Source: DATKNA01 sp963755755 | Lineage (GTDB): Bacteria; Actinomycetota; Actinomycetes; Actinomycetales; Kineosporiaceae | Assembly (NCBI GenBank): GCA_963755755.1 | Contig: CAVWLJ010000016.1 | Span: 1-26,245 of the forward strand | Reading direction: 5' to 3' | Length of the DNA: 26,245 nt | Shown here: in pieces, positions 7,057-14,120 of the stretch | Layout: each line of letters opens with the position of its first letter | Position numbering within the stretch: the stretch's first letter is position 1 | Made by a program: the position numbers and the translations under genes | The notes under the pieces: model-generated | Seen by the model: the letters and a program-made list of their open reading frames with translations, nothing else | Database searches by the model: none | What the model was told of the DNA's origin: nothing

Positions 7057-8487
7057 ATGTTCAGCAACGCCGACGAGGTCCTGAAGTACATCAAGGAGCA
7101 GGACGTCAAGTTCATCGACGTCCGGTTCTGCGACCTACCCGGCGTCATGCAGCACTTCAACGTGCCCGCGCAGTCGGTCGGCGCTGACTTCTTCACCGAA
7201 GGCCAGATGTTCGACGGCTCGTCGATCCGCGGCTTCCAGGCGATCAACGAGTCGGACATGAAGCTCATGCCGGACCTGTCGACACGGCGTACGTCGACCC
7301 GTTCCGGGCGGAGAAGACGCTCAACATCAACATGAGCATCGTCGACCCGTACACGGACGAGCCCTACAGCCGTGACCCGCGGCAGGTGGCCCGCAAGGCC
7401 GAGGCCTACCTCAAGTCGACGGGCATCGCCGACACCGCGTTCTTCGCGCCCGAGGCCGAGTTCTACATCTTCGACGACGTGCGCTTCGAGACGAAGCAGA
7501 ACGAGGGCTACTACTACATCGACTCCATCGAGGGCGCCTGGAACACCGGTCGCGTCGAGGAGGGCGGCAACCGCGGCTACAAGACGCCGTACAAGGGCGG
7601 CTACTTCCCCGTCCCGCCGGTCGACCACTACGCGGACCTGCGCGACCAGATCACGCTGGCGCTCGACGGCCTCGGTCTGCAGGTCGAGCGCGCCCACCAC
7701 GAGGTCGGCACCGCGGGCCAGGCGGAGATCAACTACCGCTTCGACTCCCTGCCGACAGTCCGCCGACAAGGTGCATGATGTTCAAGTACGTCGTCAAGAA
7801 CGTCGCGTGGTCGAACGGAAAGACCGTCGACGTTCATGCCGAAGCCGCTCTTCGGCGACAACGGCTCGGGCATGCACTGCCACCAGTCGCTGTGGAAGGA
7901 CGGCGAGCCGCTCTTCTACGACGAGCTGGGCTACGGCGGCCTCTCGGACCTCGCGCGCTGGTACATCGGCGGCCTGCTGCACCACGCGCCGTCGCTGCTC
8001 GCCTTCACGAACCCGACGGTGAACTCCTACCACCGCCTCGTCCCGGGCTTCGAGGCACCGGTCAACCTGGTGTACTCGGCCCGCAACCGGTCCGCGTGCG
8101 TCCGCATCCCGGTGACCGGGTCGAACCCGAAGGCCAAGCGCATCGAGTTCCGGGTTCCGGACCCGTCGGCCAACCCGTACCTGTCGTTCGCCGCGCAGCT
8201 GATGGCCGGCATCGACGGCATCAAGAACCGGATCGAGCCGCCGGCGCCGGTGGACAAGGACCTCTACGAGCTGCCGCCTGACGAGCACGCCGAGATCGCC
8301 CAGGTTCCGGGCTCACTGCCGGCCGTCCTCGACGCCCTGGAGGGGGACCACGAGCTACCTCTCGGACGGCGGGGTCTTCACCGAGGACCTCATCGAGACG
8401 TAGATCGACTTCAAGCGTTCCGCCGAGGTCGACCCGATCCGGCTCCGACCGCACCCGCACGAGTTCGAGCTCTACTACGACTGCTGA
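7057..8487 (+). CDS. glnA: Type I glutamine synthetase GlnA (frameshifted as read)
   Basis: GlnA makes glutamine from glutamate, ammonia and ATP, the main step of nitrogen assimilation. The N-terminus MFSNADEVLKYIKEQDVKFI and MFDGSSIRGF are those of actinobacterial GlnA1. Frame switching recovers HHEVGTAGQAEINYRFDSL, FMPKPLFGDNGSGMHCHQSL, the ATP-site region FTNPTVNSYHRLVPGFEAP and NRSACVRIPV. The adenylylation site DKDLYELPPDE is present (Tyr codon 8265-8267), the target of GlnE. Shifts occur near 7283, 7757, 7772, 7830 and 8353, and a TAG replaces the conserved Trp codon of ETWIDFKR at 8401-8403. The gene ends FELYYDC at TGA 8485-8487. GGAGG at 7048-7052 supports ATG 7057. An essential enzyme with so many breaks points to read error. 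Confidence 0.93.
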
Positions 8488-8523
8488 GCCGCCGGCTGCA
8501 CGCTGCGGTCGTTCCACGACGGG

Positions 8524-8563
8524 AAGGGCCCCTGGCTCGCGGAGACGCGGCCAGGGGCCTTTT
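8524..8563 (+). terminator. Intrinsic terminator after glnA
   Basis: GGCCCCTGGC (8527-8536) and GCCAGGGGCC (8550-8559) form a perfect ten-pair stem around a 13-base loop, followed by TTTT at 8560-8563 and preceded by AA that extends the pairing. It lies 36 bases after the glnA stop. Confidence 0.88.
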
Positions 8564-8621
8564 CCGTCCCTCGGGTCGCGACGCTGCCCGAAAGTACGCC
8601 CATTCGGCGGTTCCGAAGGAC

Positions 8622-8656
8622 CCCGGCTGTCGCCACGGTGTTCCCCGACAGCCGGG
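8622..8656 (+). repeat. Hairpin in the upstream region of the first beta-helix gene
   Basis: CCCGGCTGTC (8622-8631) pairs perfectly with GACAGCCGGG (8647-8656) around a 15-base loop. It ends 36 bases before the GGAGG of the next gene and lacks a T run, so a leader element or operator is as likely as a second terminator. Confidence 0.45.
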
Positions 8657-8701
8657 CCGATGCCCGGCCAGCACGGGGTGTCGCGGGATGCTGGAGGAAA
8701 G

Positions 8702-10022
8702 ATGAGAGCTCTCCATCGCACCGGGATCGTCGTTCTCTCCGCCGTGTTCGCCGTCGCGGGCGGCGTGCTGAGCGCCACCGCCGCCTCCGCCGGCGCTCAG
8801 GGAGGTGGTGGCGACCACCACCGCGGCCGGACGGTCTACGTCTCCCCGTCAGGGGACCACGCGAACTCCGGCCGGTCCTGCTCGAGGGCACGGTACGCGA
8901 CGGTGCAGGCGGGGGTCGACGCCGCTCGTACCGGCGATACGGTCGTCGTCTGCGCCGGGACCTACGCCGAGGATGTCGTCGTCGCCAAGTCGCTGACCCT
9001 GCGCGGACGCCACGCCACGATCAAGGGCACGTCCACGGCCAACGGCATGTGCGACCAGATCGGCCCGACCGGGCCCGGCAGCGCACCCTGTCTGGCGGCC
9101 GTCACGATCAAGAGTTCGCACGTGACCGTCAGCGGATTCACCGTCAAGGGCGCCATCGGCGAGGGCATCCTCGCGACGGGCTCCGTCAAGGGCGGTTCGA
9201 TCCGGAAGGTCAGCGATCATCGGCAACACCGTCGAGGGCAACGACACGGGTGGCGACCCGCCGTCGCCACGCCCCGTATCCCCAGTGCGCGAGTTCGGCG
9301 AGGTTCCGGGAGATTGCGGTGAGGGCATGCACCTGATGGGCGTGGCGCAGTCGCGGGTCGCCGGCAACTACATCAGCGGCAACTCCGGCGGCGTCCTGCT
9401 CACCGACGAGTTCGGGCCGACGCATGCCAACGTGGTCGAAGCACAACGTCATCACCCGCAACCTCTTCGACTGCGGGGTCACGGTGCCGGGGCACAACCC
9501 GATGGCCCTGGACGCCAAGGGCCACCGCCGGCCTTCGGTGGCCGGCGTGTACGACAACGTCATCCGCGGAAACGTCATCACGGGGAACGGGACAAGGGCG
9601 AGGGCGCGGGCGTGCTCTTCGCCAACGCGGGCCCCGGGACGCGGTCGTACAACAACCTCGTCGTAGGCAACTACATCGCGGGTAACGAGCTGGCGGGCGT
9701 CACCATGCACGCGCACGCGACTCCGCCGGGTGCGTTCGAGGACCTGAGCGGCAACCGCATCGTCGGAACATCATCGGTGACAACAACACCGGTGGCGACC
9801 CGCTCGACTCACCCGGCATCCCGGTCCCGACACCGGACGACGGGAGTCCTGGTGTTCGCCGCAACGGTCCCCGTGAGAGTGACGATCAAGCGGAACCTCA
9901 TCTTCGGCAACCAGTTCGGTATCTGGCTGGGGATCGGCGGCAACGTCAAGGCCACCATCGCCCGGAACAGCTTCCACACGTCGACGTCCGCGTCTTCCGG
10001 CACCGTAGGCCCGCCACCGTGA
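8702..10022 (+). CDS. Secreted right-handed beta-helix protein 1 (frameshifted as read)
   Basis: An exported parallel beta-helix protein. The ATG at 8702 has GGAGG at 8693-8697. A Sec signal peptide (MRALHRTGIVVLSAVFAVAG to about residue 31, cleavage near ATAASA) is followed by a Gly/His linker. The mature start TVYVSPSGDHANSGRSC, then YATVQAGVDAARTGDTVVVC and GTYAEDVVV, matches the N-terminal cap of DUF1565/pectate-lyase-like proteins. Rungs such as NTVEGNDTGG, GNYISGNSGGVLLT, NVIRGNVITGNG and GNYIAGNELAGVTM show the N-x-I-x-G-N pattern of beta-helix repeats. One-base shifts lie near 9215, 9430, 9590, 9770 and 9850. The frame ends at 10022 after KRNLIFGNQFGIWLGIGGNV. Polysaccharide or surface binding is likely; catalytic residues cannot be named. 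Confidence 0.82.
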
Positions 10023-10060
10023 ACCGCCGATAAGGCGACGGGAAACGGGACACCTGAGCG

Positions 10061-10118
10061 CGTTCCGTGCCGGCCCCTGACCCGTGGGACACGGGTCAGG
10101 GGCCGACACCACGGAACG
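10061..10118. terminator. Very long bidirectional hairpin between convergent genes
   Basis: GGCCCCTGACCCGTG (10072-10086), loop GGA, CACGGGTCAGGGGCC (10090-10104) is a perfect 15-pair stem, extended by C-G. An outer pair, CGTTCCGTG (10061-10069) and CACGGAACG (10110-10118), continues the dyad after a short internal loop. It lies between the stop of the beta-helix gene and the stop of the DUF6458 gene. It has no T tract on either strand, so it is a non-canonical terminator or transcript-end stabiliser. Confidence 0.7.
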
Positions 10119-10119
10119 G

Positions 10120-10383
10120 TCACATCCGGTCGTCGTAGACCCGGCGCTCCTCGACGTATTCGGCGGCGACCGGGGCGACGGCGGGGTCGCGCCGGACGGT
10201 ACGCGCCTCGACAGCACGCCGCCGGGGGGCGAGGACCAGGAAGAAGAGCAGGAGCCAGAGCACTCCGACCCCGGCAAGGATCAGGCCGATCAAGTGGACG
10301 TCGATCCCCGCGATGCTCACGTTCACCGCGAAACCCAGAATCAGTCCGATCGCGATAAGCGCTACGGCGCCGCCCAGCCCCAT
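10120..10383 (-). CDS. DUF6458 family small membrane protein
   Basis: An 87-residue membrane protein of the actinobacterial DUF6458 type (family assignment from memory of the pattern). It begins MGLGGAVALIAIGLILGFAV, the characteristic start, with a first helix at about residues 5-23 and a second at about 30-52 (HLIGLILAGVGVLWLLLFFL). The C-terminal tail is basic, then acidic, ending VEERRVYDDRM. The ATG at 10383 has AAGGAGA six bases upstream. The frame is intact. It ends two bases from the large hairpin. These proteins are common, often in several copies, and have no known function. Confidence 0.75.
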   Translation of the reverse strand: MGLGGAVALIAIGLILGFAVNVSIAGIDVHLIGLILAGVGVLWLLLFFLVLAPRRRAVEARTVRRDPAVAPVAAEYVEERRVYDDRM

Positions 10384-10713
10384 GACTTTCTCCTTCGCTC
10401 GGTCGCTCCCCCGCGTCGGCAGGGCCGCCCGCCGATGTGGGCGGCTGTATCAGCGATATCCGCGGCCCGACGACTCGAATCATCGTGATCCCGGAATTCA
10501 CTCGCACGCCGCACCGTCGTGGTCCGTGCGTGCCGGGCGGCACGGCGGCCGTTCCGGTAGGGCCGCGGTCGGGCCGGCCCACGAGGGCGTGTTCGCCGCC
10601 GGAGAGCCGACCGGGTCGGGGGCGACCAGCGAGAGCGCCGGCACGTGCCCCGTCGTCCTCGTCACCTCTTCTGCCGTCTTGTGCGCTTTGTCAGGCGGTG
10701 GTTGGGTGCGCAC
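10384..10713. other. Intergenic region between divergent DUF6458 and beta-helix genes
   Basis: About 330 bases without a supportable gene. It must hold the promoters of two divergent genes. TTGTCA at 10688-10693 is a possible -35 box for the + strand gene. A slightly AT-richer patch at 10445-10505 may contain the - strand promoter, but no clear -10/-35 pair is seen. Confidence 0.4.
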
Positions 10714-10727
10714 TGAGAGCGCTTTCA
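10714..10727 (+). promoter_or_regulatory. LacI-family (CebR-like) operator
   Basis: TGAGAGCGCTTTCA matches the actinobacterial LacI-type consensus TGNGANCGNTNNCA at every defined position and is close to the CebR box TGGGAGCGCTCCCA. It lies 23 bases before the start of a secreted beta-helix gene, where a sugar-responsive repressor would block transcription. Confidence 0.6.
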
Positions 10728-10749
10728 CTGATGAAGGTGGGTGACAACG

Positions 10750-12651
10750 ATGTCCCTGTCCCCTGTCCACGAGCGAACGCCGAGACGCCGGCGCCCCCTC
10801 GTCCTCCTGCTGGGCCTGCTCACCGCCGCGGCGACCGTGTGCGCGACCGGCCCGGCACAGGCGGCCCCGGCACAGGCGGCGCCCGCGCAGGCGGCGCCCG
10901 CGCAGGCGGCGCACTCCTCCTCCGGCCAGCCCGACCTGGGGCCCAACGTCCGGATCTTCGATCCGAGCATGTCCGTCGCCCAGATCCAGGCCGCCGCGGA
11001 CGCGATCGCCCAGCAGCAGCTGGGGAACCAGTTCGGGAGCCAGCGCTACGCGCTCCTCTTCAAGCCCGGCACCTACGGCTCGGCGACCCAGCCGCTGAAC
11101 ATCCAGGTCGGCTACTACACCCAGGTCGCGGGGCTGGGGCTGTCTCCGGGCGACGTCGTCATCAACGGGTCGGTGTACGTCCACAACCAGTGCGAGGGCA
11201 CCAGCTGCACCGCTCTCAACAACTTCTGGCGCTCGGTCGAGAACCTGACGATCAACGTTACGACGCCCGGGTTCGGCTGCTACACGGGTGAGTTCTGGGC
11301 CGTCTCGCAGGCCGCCCCGATGCGGCGCGTGGACGTCCACGGGAACACGACGCTCATGGACTACTGCACGGCGCCGTCGTTCGCCAGTGGCGGCTTCATC
11401 GCCGACTCGCGGCTGGGCAGCGTCACCAACGGGTCGCAGCAGCAGTTCTTCGTCCGCAACAGCACGATCACCAGCTGGTCGAACGGCGTCTGGAACCAGG
11501 TCTTCTCCGGTGTCGTGGGTGCCCCCGCCGAGTGCTTCCCGGCTCGGCCCGACCCGAACGGGTGCGGTCCCTACACGGTGGTGGCCGCCACCCCCGTCAT
11601 CCGCGAGGCGCCGTTCCTCTACGTGGACTCCGCCGGCCGCTGGAAGGTCTTCGTCCCCGCCCTCCGCCGCGACGCCGTCGGCCCGTCGTGGACCTCCGGA
11701 ACCCCTGCCGGCCGGTCGCTGTCGCTGAAGGACTTCACCGTGCTCAAGGCCGGTGACGACCCCGGCAAGGTCCGCGACGATCTGGCCCGCGGCAGGAACC
11801 TGCTCATCACCCCGGGTGTCTACCAGGTGTCCAAGACGCTCGAGGTCAAGCGGGCCGACGCGGTCGTCCTCGGCCTGGGCTTCGCGACACTGACGCCGAC
11901 CCGCGGCAACGTCACCATGCGCGTCGCAGACGTTCCCGGCGTCGACATCTCCGGCCTCATCTTCGACGCCGGCCCGAAGAACTCCCCGGTTCTGCTCCAG
12001 ATCGGCCCCCGGAACGCGCACCGGGCGCGGTCGGCGGACCCGACGGCGCTGCAGGACGTCTTCTTCCGTATCGGCGGAGCAGCGGCGGGCCGGGCGACCG
12101 TCAGCCTGGAGGTCAACAGCGATCACACGATCCTCGACGACATCTGGGCCTGGCGCGCCGACCACGGCAACGGCGTGGGGTGGACGGTCAACACCGCCGA
12201 CACCGGCCTCCGGGTCAACGGCGACCGCGTGACGGCCTACGGCCTGTTCGTGGAGCACTACCAGAAGGCCGAGGTCGTGTGGAACGGCAACGGCGGGACG
12301 GTGATCTTCTTCCAGAACGAGATGCCGTACGACCCGCCGAGCCAGGCGGCCTGGAACGAGAGCCGCCGCATCAAGGGCTGGCCGGCCTTCCTGGTCACGA
12401 ACCGGGTGCGCACGTTCCACGGCTACGGGATGGGCAGTTACAGCTTCTTCAACCAGGGCGTCGACATCTATGCCGACCGCGCGTTCCAGGTGCCGAGAAC
12501 GCTGGCTCCGGGCAGTCTGCACGACCTGCTGACGATCTTCCTCGACGCCAGCAAGGGCAGGGGCGGGATCCTGCACGTCGTCAACGACACCGGCGGGTCG
12601 TCGACGATCGCCAACCCCGACGTCCCCGTGACGGTCGTCAACTACCCCTGA
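10750..12651 (+). CDS. Secreted pectate-lyase-fold protein 2 (family often named coagulation factor 5/8 type or adenylyl cyclase in Streptomyces)
   Basis: An intact exported protein of 633 residues from ATG 10750; a GTG nine bases upstream is too close to the AAGGTGG ribosome site. A twin-arginine-like RRRRPLVLLLGLLTAAATVC signal ends near GPAQA, followed by a fourfold PAQAA repeat. The mature part starts PNVRIFDPSMSVAQIQAAAD and carries QRYALLFKPGTYGSATQPLN, YYTQVAGLGLSPGDVVINGS and FFIADSRLG-type rungs. A second helix domain has LLITPGVYQVSKTLEVKRAD and LGLGFATLTPTRGNVTMRVA. DDIWAWRADHGNGVGWTVNT and GLFVEHYQKAEVVWNGNGGT are strongly conserved in a Streptomyces family that databases label misleadingly; no cyclase or F5/8 domain is visible. 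The fold resembles GH55/pectate lyase 3 proteins, so carbohydrate binding or cleavage is likely. Control by a sugar repressor fits the operator upstream. Confidence 0.85.
   Translation: MSLSPVHERTPRRRRPLVLLLGLLTAAATVCATGPAQAAPAQAAPAQAAPAQAAHSSSGQPDLGPNVRIFDPSMSVAQIQAAADAIAQQQLGNQFGSQRYALLFKPGTYGSATQPLNIQVGYYTQVAGLGLSPGDVVINGSVYVHNQCEGTSCTALNNFWRSVENLTINVTTPGFGCYTGEFWAVSQAAPMRRVDVHGNTTLMDYCTAPSFASGGFIADSRLGSVTNGSQQQFFVRNSTITSWSNGVWNQVFSGVVGAPAECFPARPDPNGCGPYTVVAATPVIREAPFLYVDSAGRWKVFVPALRRDAVGPSWTSGTPAGRSLSLKDFTVLKAGDDPGKVRDDLARGRNLLITPGVYQVSKTLEVKRADAVVLGLGFATLTPTRGNVTMRVADVPGVDISGLIFDAGPKNSPVLLQIGPRNAHRARSADPTALQDVFFRIGGAAAGRATVSLEVNSDHTILDDIWAWRADHGNGVGWTVNTADTGLRVNGDRVTAYGLFVEHYQKAEVVWNGNGGTVIFFQNEMPYDPPSQAAWNESRRIKGWPAFLVTNRVRTFHGYGMGSYSFFNQGVDIYADRAFQVPRTLAPGSLHDLLTIFLDASKGRGGILHVVNDTGGSSTIANPDVPVTVVNYP
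10851..10910 (+). repeat. Tandem repeat, four units of 15 bases, coding PAQAA
   Basis: Units begin at 10851, 10866, 10881 and 10896. The first two are identical (CCCGGCACAGGCGGC) and the last two are identical (GCCCGCGCAGGCGGC), which suggests stepwise duplication. It encodes the junction between signal peptide and mature protein. Confidence 0.85.
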
Positions 12652-12677
12652 TCCCCTGACCCCCTGACCCCTCCGCG

Positions 12678-12742
12678 TGATCATGCAATTCCCGTTGATC
12701 TGTGACGGCCCCGCCACATGATCAACGGGAATTGCATGATCA
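12678..12742. repeat. Palindromic element A (23-base perfect arms)
   Basis: The left arm (12678-12700) begins TGATCATGCAATTCCCGTTG and the right arm (12720-12742) is its exact reverse complement; TGTG and CACA lengthen the stem after one bulged base. It lies 27 bases after the stop of the second beta-helix gene. The outer 12 bases, TGATCATGCAAT, are shared with element B at 15981-16044. Confidence 0.9.
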
Positions 12743-12831
12743 GCGCCGGGGGGCGAGGCTTAGCCGCGCGCGCGACGGGGTATCCCGCGTGAGGAAGATC
12801 GACACCGGACGCGACGAGCGACGAGGCGGAC

Positions 12832-13416
12832 ATGAGCAACTGGGACGACACCGGCCGGGCGCGAGCGAGTCAGGGCGGCGGATACGGCGAGACCCGGCCC
12901 GTCGACCCGCTGGCGGAAACGCGCGTCGCGGGGGCGGCGTACGGCGCACCCGCGCCGACCCCTCCTCCCGATCGACGGCCGCGCCGGATCATCGACGCCG
13001 CGCGGCTGTGGTCCGGCGGCGTCCTGGCCGGCGTGGTGGCCGCCGGGGTGGCCGTCGTGGGGCTCCTCATCGCCCGTGGCGTGCTCGACATCCCGGTGCT
13101 CATCGAACGCAAGGGGCACCTGGTCAACGCCGGCATGGTCTGGTACGCCGTCGTGGCGTTCCTCGCCGGCATCGTCGCCACCGGCCTGCTGCACGCACTG
13201 CTCGCGGCTGCGCCCCAGCCCTACCGGTTCTTCGGCTGGATCGTCGGGCTGGCGACCGCCATCGCCGTCATCGTGCCGTTCACGAGCGGCGCCAAGCTCC
13301 CGTCGCAGCTCGCCGTCGCTCTCATCAACCTGGCCATCGGTCTGTGCATCGGGTCGATCGTCTCGAGCATCGGCCGCAGCGCGGCGCGCGTGCTCGACGA
13401 GCCGTACGGCTACTGA
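12832..13416 (+). CDS. Four-helix membrane protein, DUF6069-like
   Basis: A 194-residue membrane protein, probably of the DUF6069 type. The first 55 residues are polar, rich in Gly, Pro and Arg, and cytoplasmic by charge. Helices lie at about residues 61-83 (VLAGVVAAGVAVVGLLIARG), 101-123, 131-150 and 160-180. The loop after helix 1 (VLDIPVLIERKGHLVNAG) is the most conserved-looking part. The ATG at 12832 has GAGGCGG just upstream. The frame is intact. It stands alone between palindromic element A and a bidirectional terminator. No function is known. Confidence 0.75.
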   Translation: MSNWDDTGRARASQGGGYGETRPVDPLAETRVAGAAYGAPAPTPPPDRRPRRIIDAARLWSGGVLAGVVAAGVAVVGLLIARGVLDIPVLIERKGHLVNAGMVWYAVVAFLAGIVATGLLHALLAAAPQPYRFFGWIVGLATAIAVIVPFTSGAKLPSQLAVALINLAIGLCIGSIVSSIGRSAARVLDEPYGY

Positions 13417-13428
13417 CGACCGGAACGA

Positions 13429-13482
13429 CGAGGGCGGCCGCCCGCCGCTGCGTGCCGGCGCAGCAGAAGGTGGCCGCCCTCG
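13429..13482. terminator. Bidirectional hairpin between the DUF6069-like gene and the pilin gene
   Basis: CGAGGGCGGCC (13429-13439) and GGCCGCCCTCG (13472-13482) are perfect 11-base arms; the 32-base loop can form a smaller CTGCG/CGCAG stem. It lies between two convergent stop codons and can serve both strands. Confidence 0.7.
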
Positions 13483-13510
13483 TGGTCGCGGCCGGGCGAG
13501 CAGCCCGGTG

Positions 13511-13741
13511 TCAGCCGCCGCTCGTCGGCTGGGCATCAGGGACGCACTTGGACTGCGTGGGCACGCTGATGGAACTGCAGGTTTTGTCGAAGGTCGCCTT
13601 GACGAAGCCGCCGAGCGCGAAGACGGTGCCGACGATGAGTGCCGCGATGGCTGCCACCATGAGCCCGTACTCGACCGCGGAGGCCCCCTTCTCGGCCCTG
13701 GTTCTCGCCCGTGAGAAGGCTTTGCGGACATATCCGAGCAT
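13511..13741 (-). CDS. Flp family type IVb pilin
   Basis: A 76-residue Flp-type pilin subunit. A short basic leader (MLGYVRKAFSRARTRAEKG) ends at the prepilin peptidase site G|ASAVEYGLMVA, with the required Glu at +5 and Tyr at +6. The hydrophobic helix AIAALIVGTVFALGGFVKAT follows. The C-terminus is longer than usual and carries two cysteines (FDKTCSSISVPTQSKCVPDA) that may form a disulfide loop. The ATG at 13741 has GGAGGGG six bases upstream, which rules out longer starts. No tad secretion genes (cpaF, tadB, tadC) or prepilin peptidase lie in the window, so the assembly machine must be encoded elsewhere. Confidence 0.93.
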   Translation of the reverse strand: MLGYVRKAFSRARTRAEKGASAVEYGLMVAAIAALIVGTVFALGGFVKATFDKTCSSISVPTQSKCVPDAQPTSGG

Positions 13742-13786
13742 GCTGATCCCCTCCAGATGGATGCGGAACGTCGTTCGCCTGAGGCC

Positions 13787-13826
13787 CCCGCTGGGAGACG
13801 ACCGGTGATCGCGTCGTCCCAGCGGG
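13787..13826. repeat. Hairpin in the pilin leader region
   Basis: CCCGCTGGGA (13787-13796) pairs with TCCCAGCGGG (13817-13826); CGAC and GTCG extend it inside. On the - strand it would lie in the 5' leader of the pilin mRNA, about 45 bases before the start codon. Confidence 0.5.
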
Positions 13827-13848
13827 TGTTGTTCTATCGCCCCTTTGC

Positions 13849-13924
13849 GTGACGAGGTCACTACCCGGCGTGAGATCACGCGTTCACCCGCGTGTGGGCG
13901 ACCGAACGGAGGAGCGCGCTCCTC
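13849..13924. promoter_or_regulatory. Cluster of three short palindromes in the pilin/ggt divergent region
   Basis: GTGAC-GAG-GTCAC (13849-13861), GCGTGA-GA-TCACGC (13868-13881) and GAGGAGCGCGCTCCTC (13909-13924) follow one another within 76 bases. Each has the size of a dimeric repressor or activator site. No cognate regulator is encoded in the window. Confidence 0.4.
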
Positions 13925-13966
13925 GTCGCATGCATCGGGCGAACGCGCGGGATCCGCAGGCGTGCA

Positions 13967-13995
13967 TTGACCCCTTCCGAGCGGCCTCGTAGGGT
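13967..13995 (+). promoter_or_regulatory. Sigma-70-type promoter upstream of ggt
   Basis: TTGACC (13967-13972) and TAGGGT (13990-13995) are separated by exactly 17 bases, the best housekeeping-type promoter in the window. Transcription would start near 14002, giving a leader of about 120 bases before ggt. A second -10-like TAGGCT at 14090-14095 could start a shorter transcript. Confidence 0.65.
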
Positions 13996-14038
13996 CCGCG
14001 AGATCGACGGGCGACCCCACGCCGTCCATCGGAGATTC

Positions 14039-14083
14039 ATGGAGACGTTAAGTACCGAATTAGGAGGATTGGTGCTCTACTGA
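14039..14083 (+). CDS. Possible 14-codon leader peptide upstream of ggt
   Basis: An ATG with GGAG four bases upstream opens METLSTELGGLVLY, stop TGA at 14081-14083. Two of the 14 codons are TTA, a very rare codon in such GC-rich actinobacteria. The stretch 14039-14080 is markedly AT-richer than its surroundings. It lies inside the leader expected from the promoter at 13967-13995. Whether it is translated is inference. Confidence 0.35.
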   Translation: METLSTELGGLVLY

Positions 14084-14120
14084 GGCGCCTAGGCTCGCCC
14101 AACCGACCTCGGGAGCCGCT

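Noticed and set aside
7057..8487. Programmed frameshifting in glnA
   Set aside because: Five shifts in both directions, no slippery heptamer with a downstream pseudoknot, and similar breaks in unrelated genes nearby make read error far more likely.
10498..12717. 739-codon open frame on the - strand opposite the beta-helix gene
   Set aside because: Asp/Val/Arg/Gly-rich shadow of the real gene; no signal peptide, ribosome site or family pattern, whereas the + strand shows all three.
13801..13950. Cyclic-di-GMP riboswitch before the Flp pilin
   Set aside because: A short GTCACGCAAAGGGG on the - strand recalls one part of the GEMM motif, but the second conserved half and the tetraloop-receptor pattern are absent.
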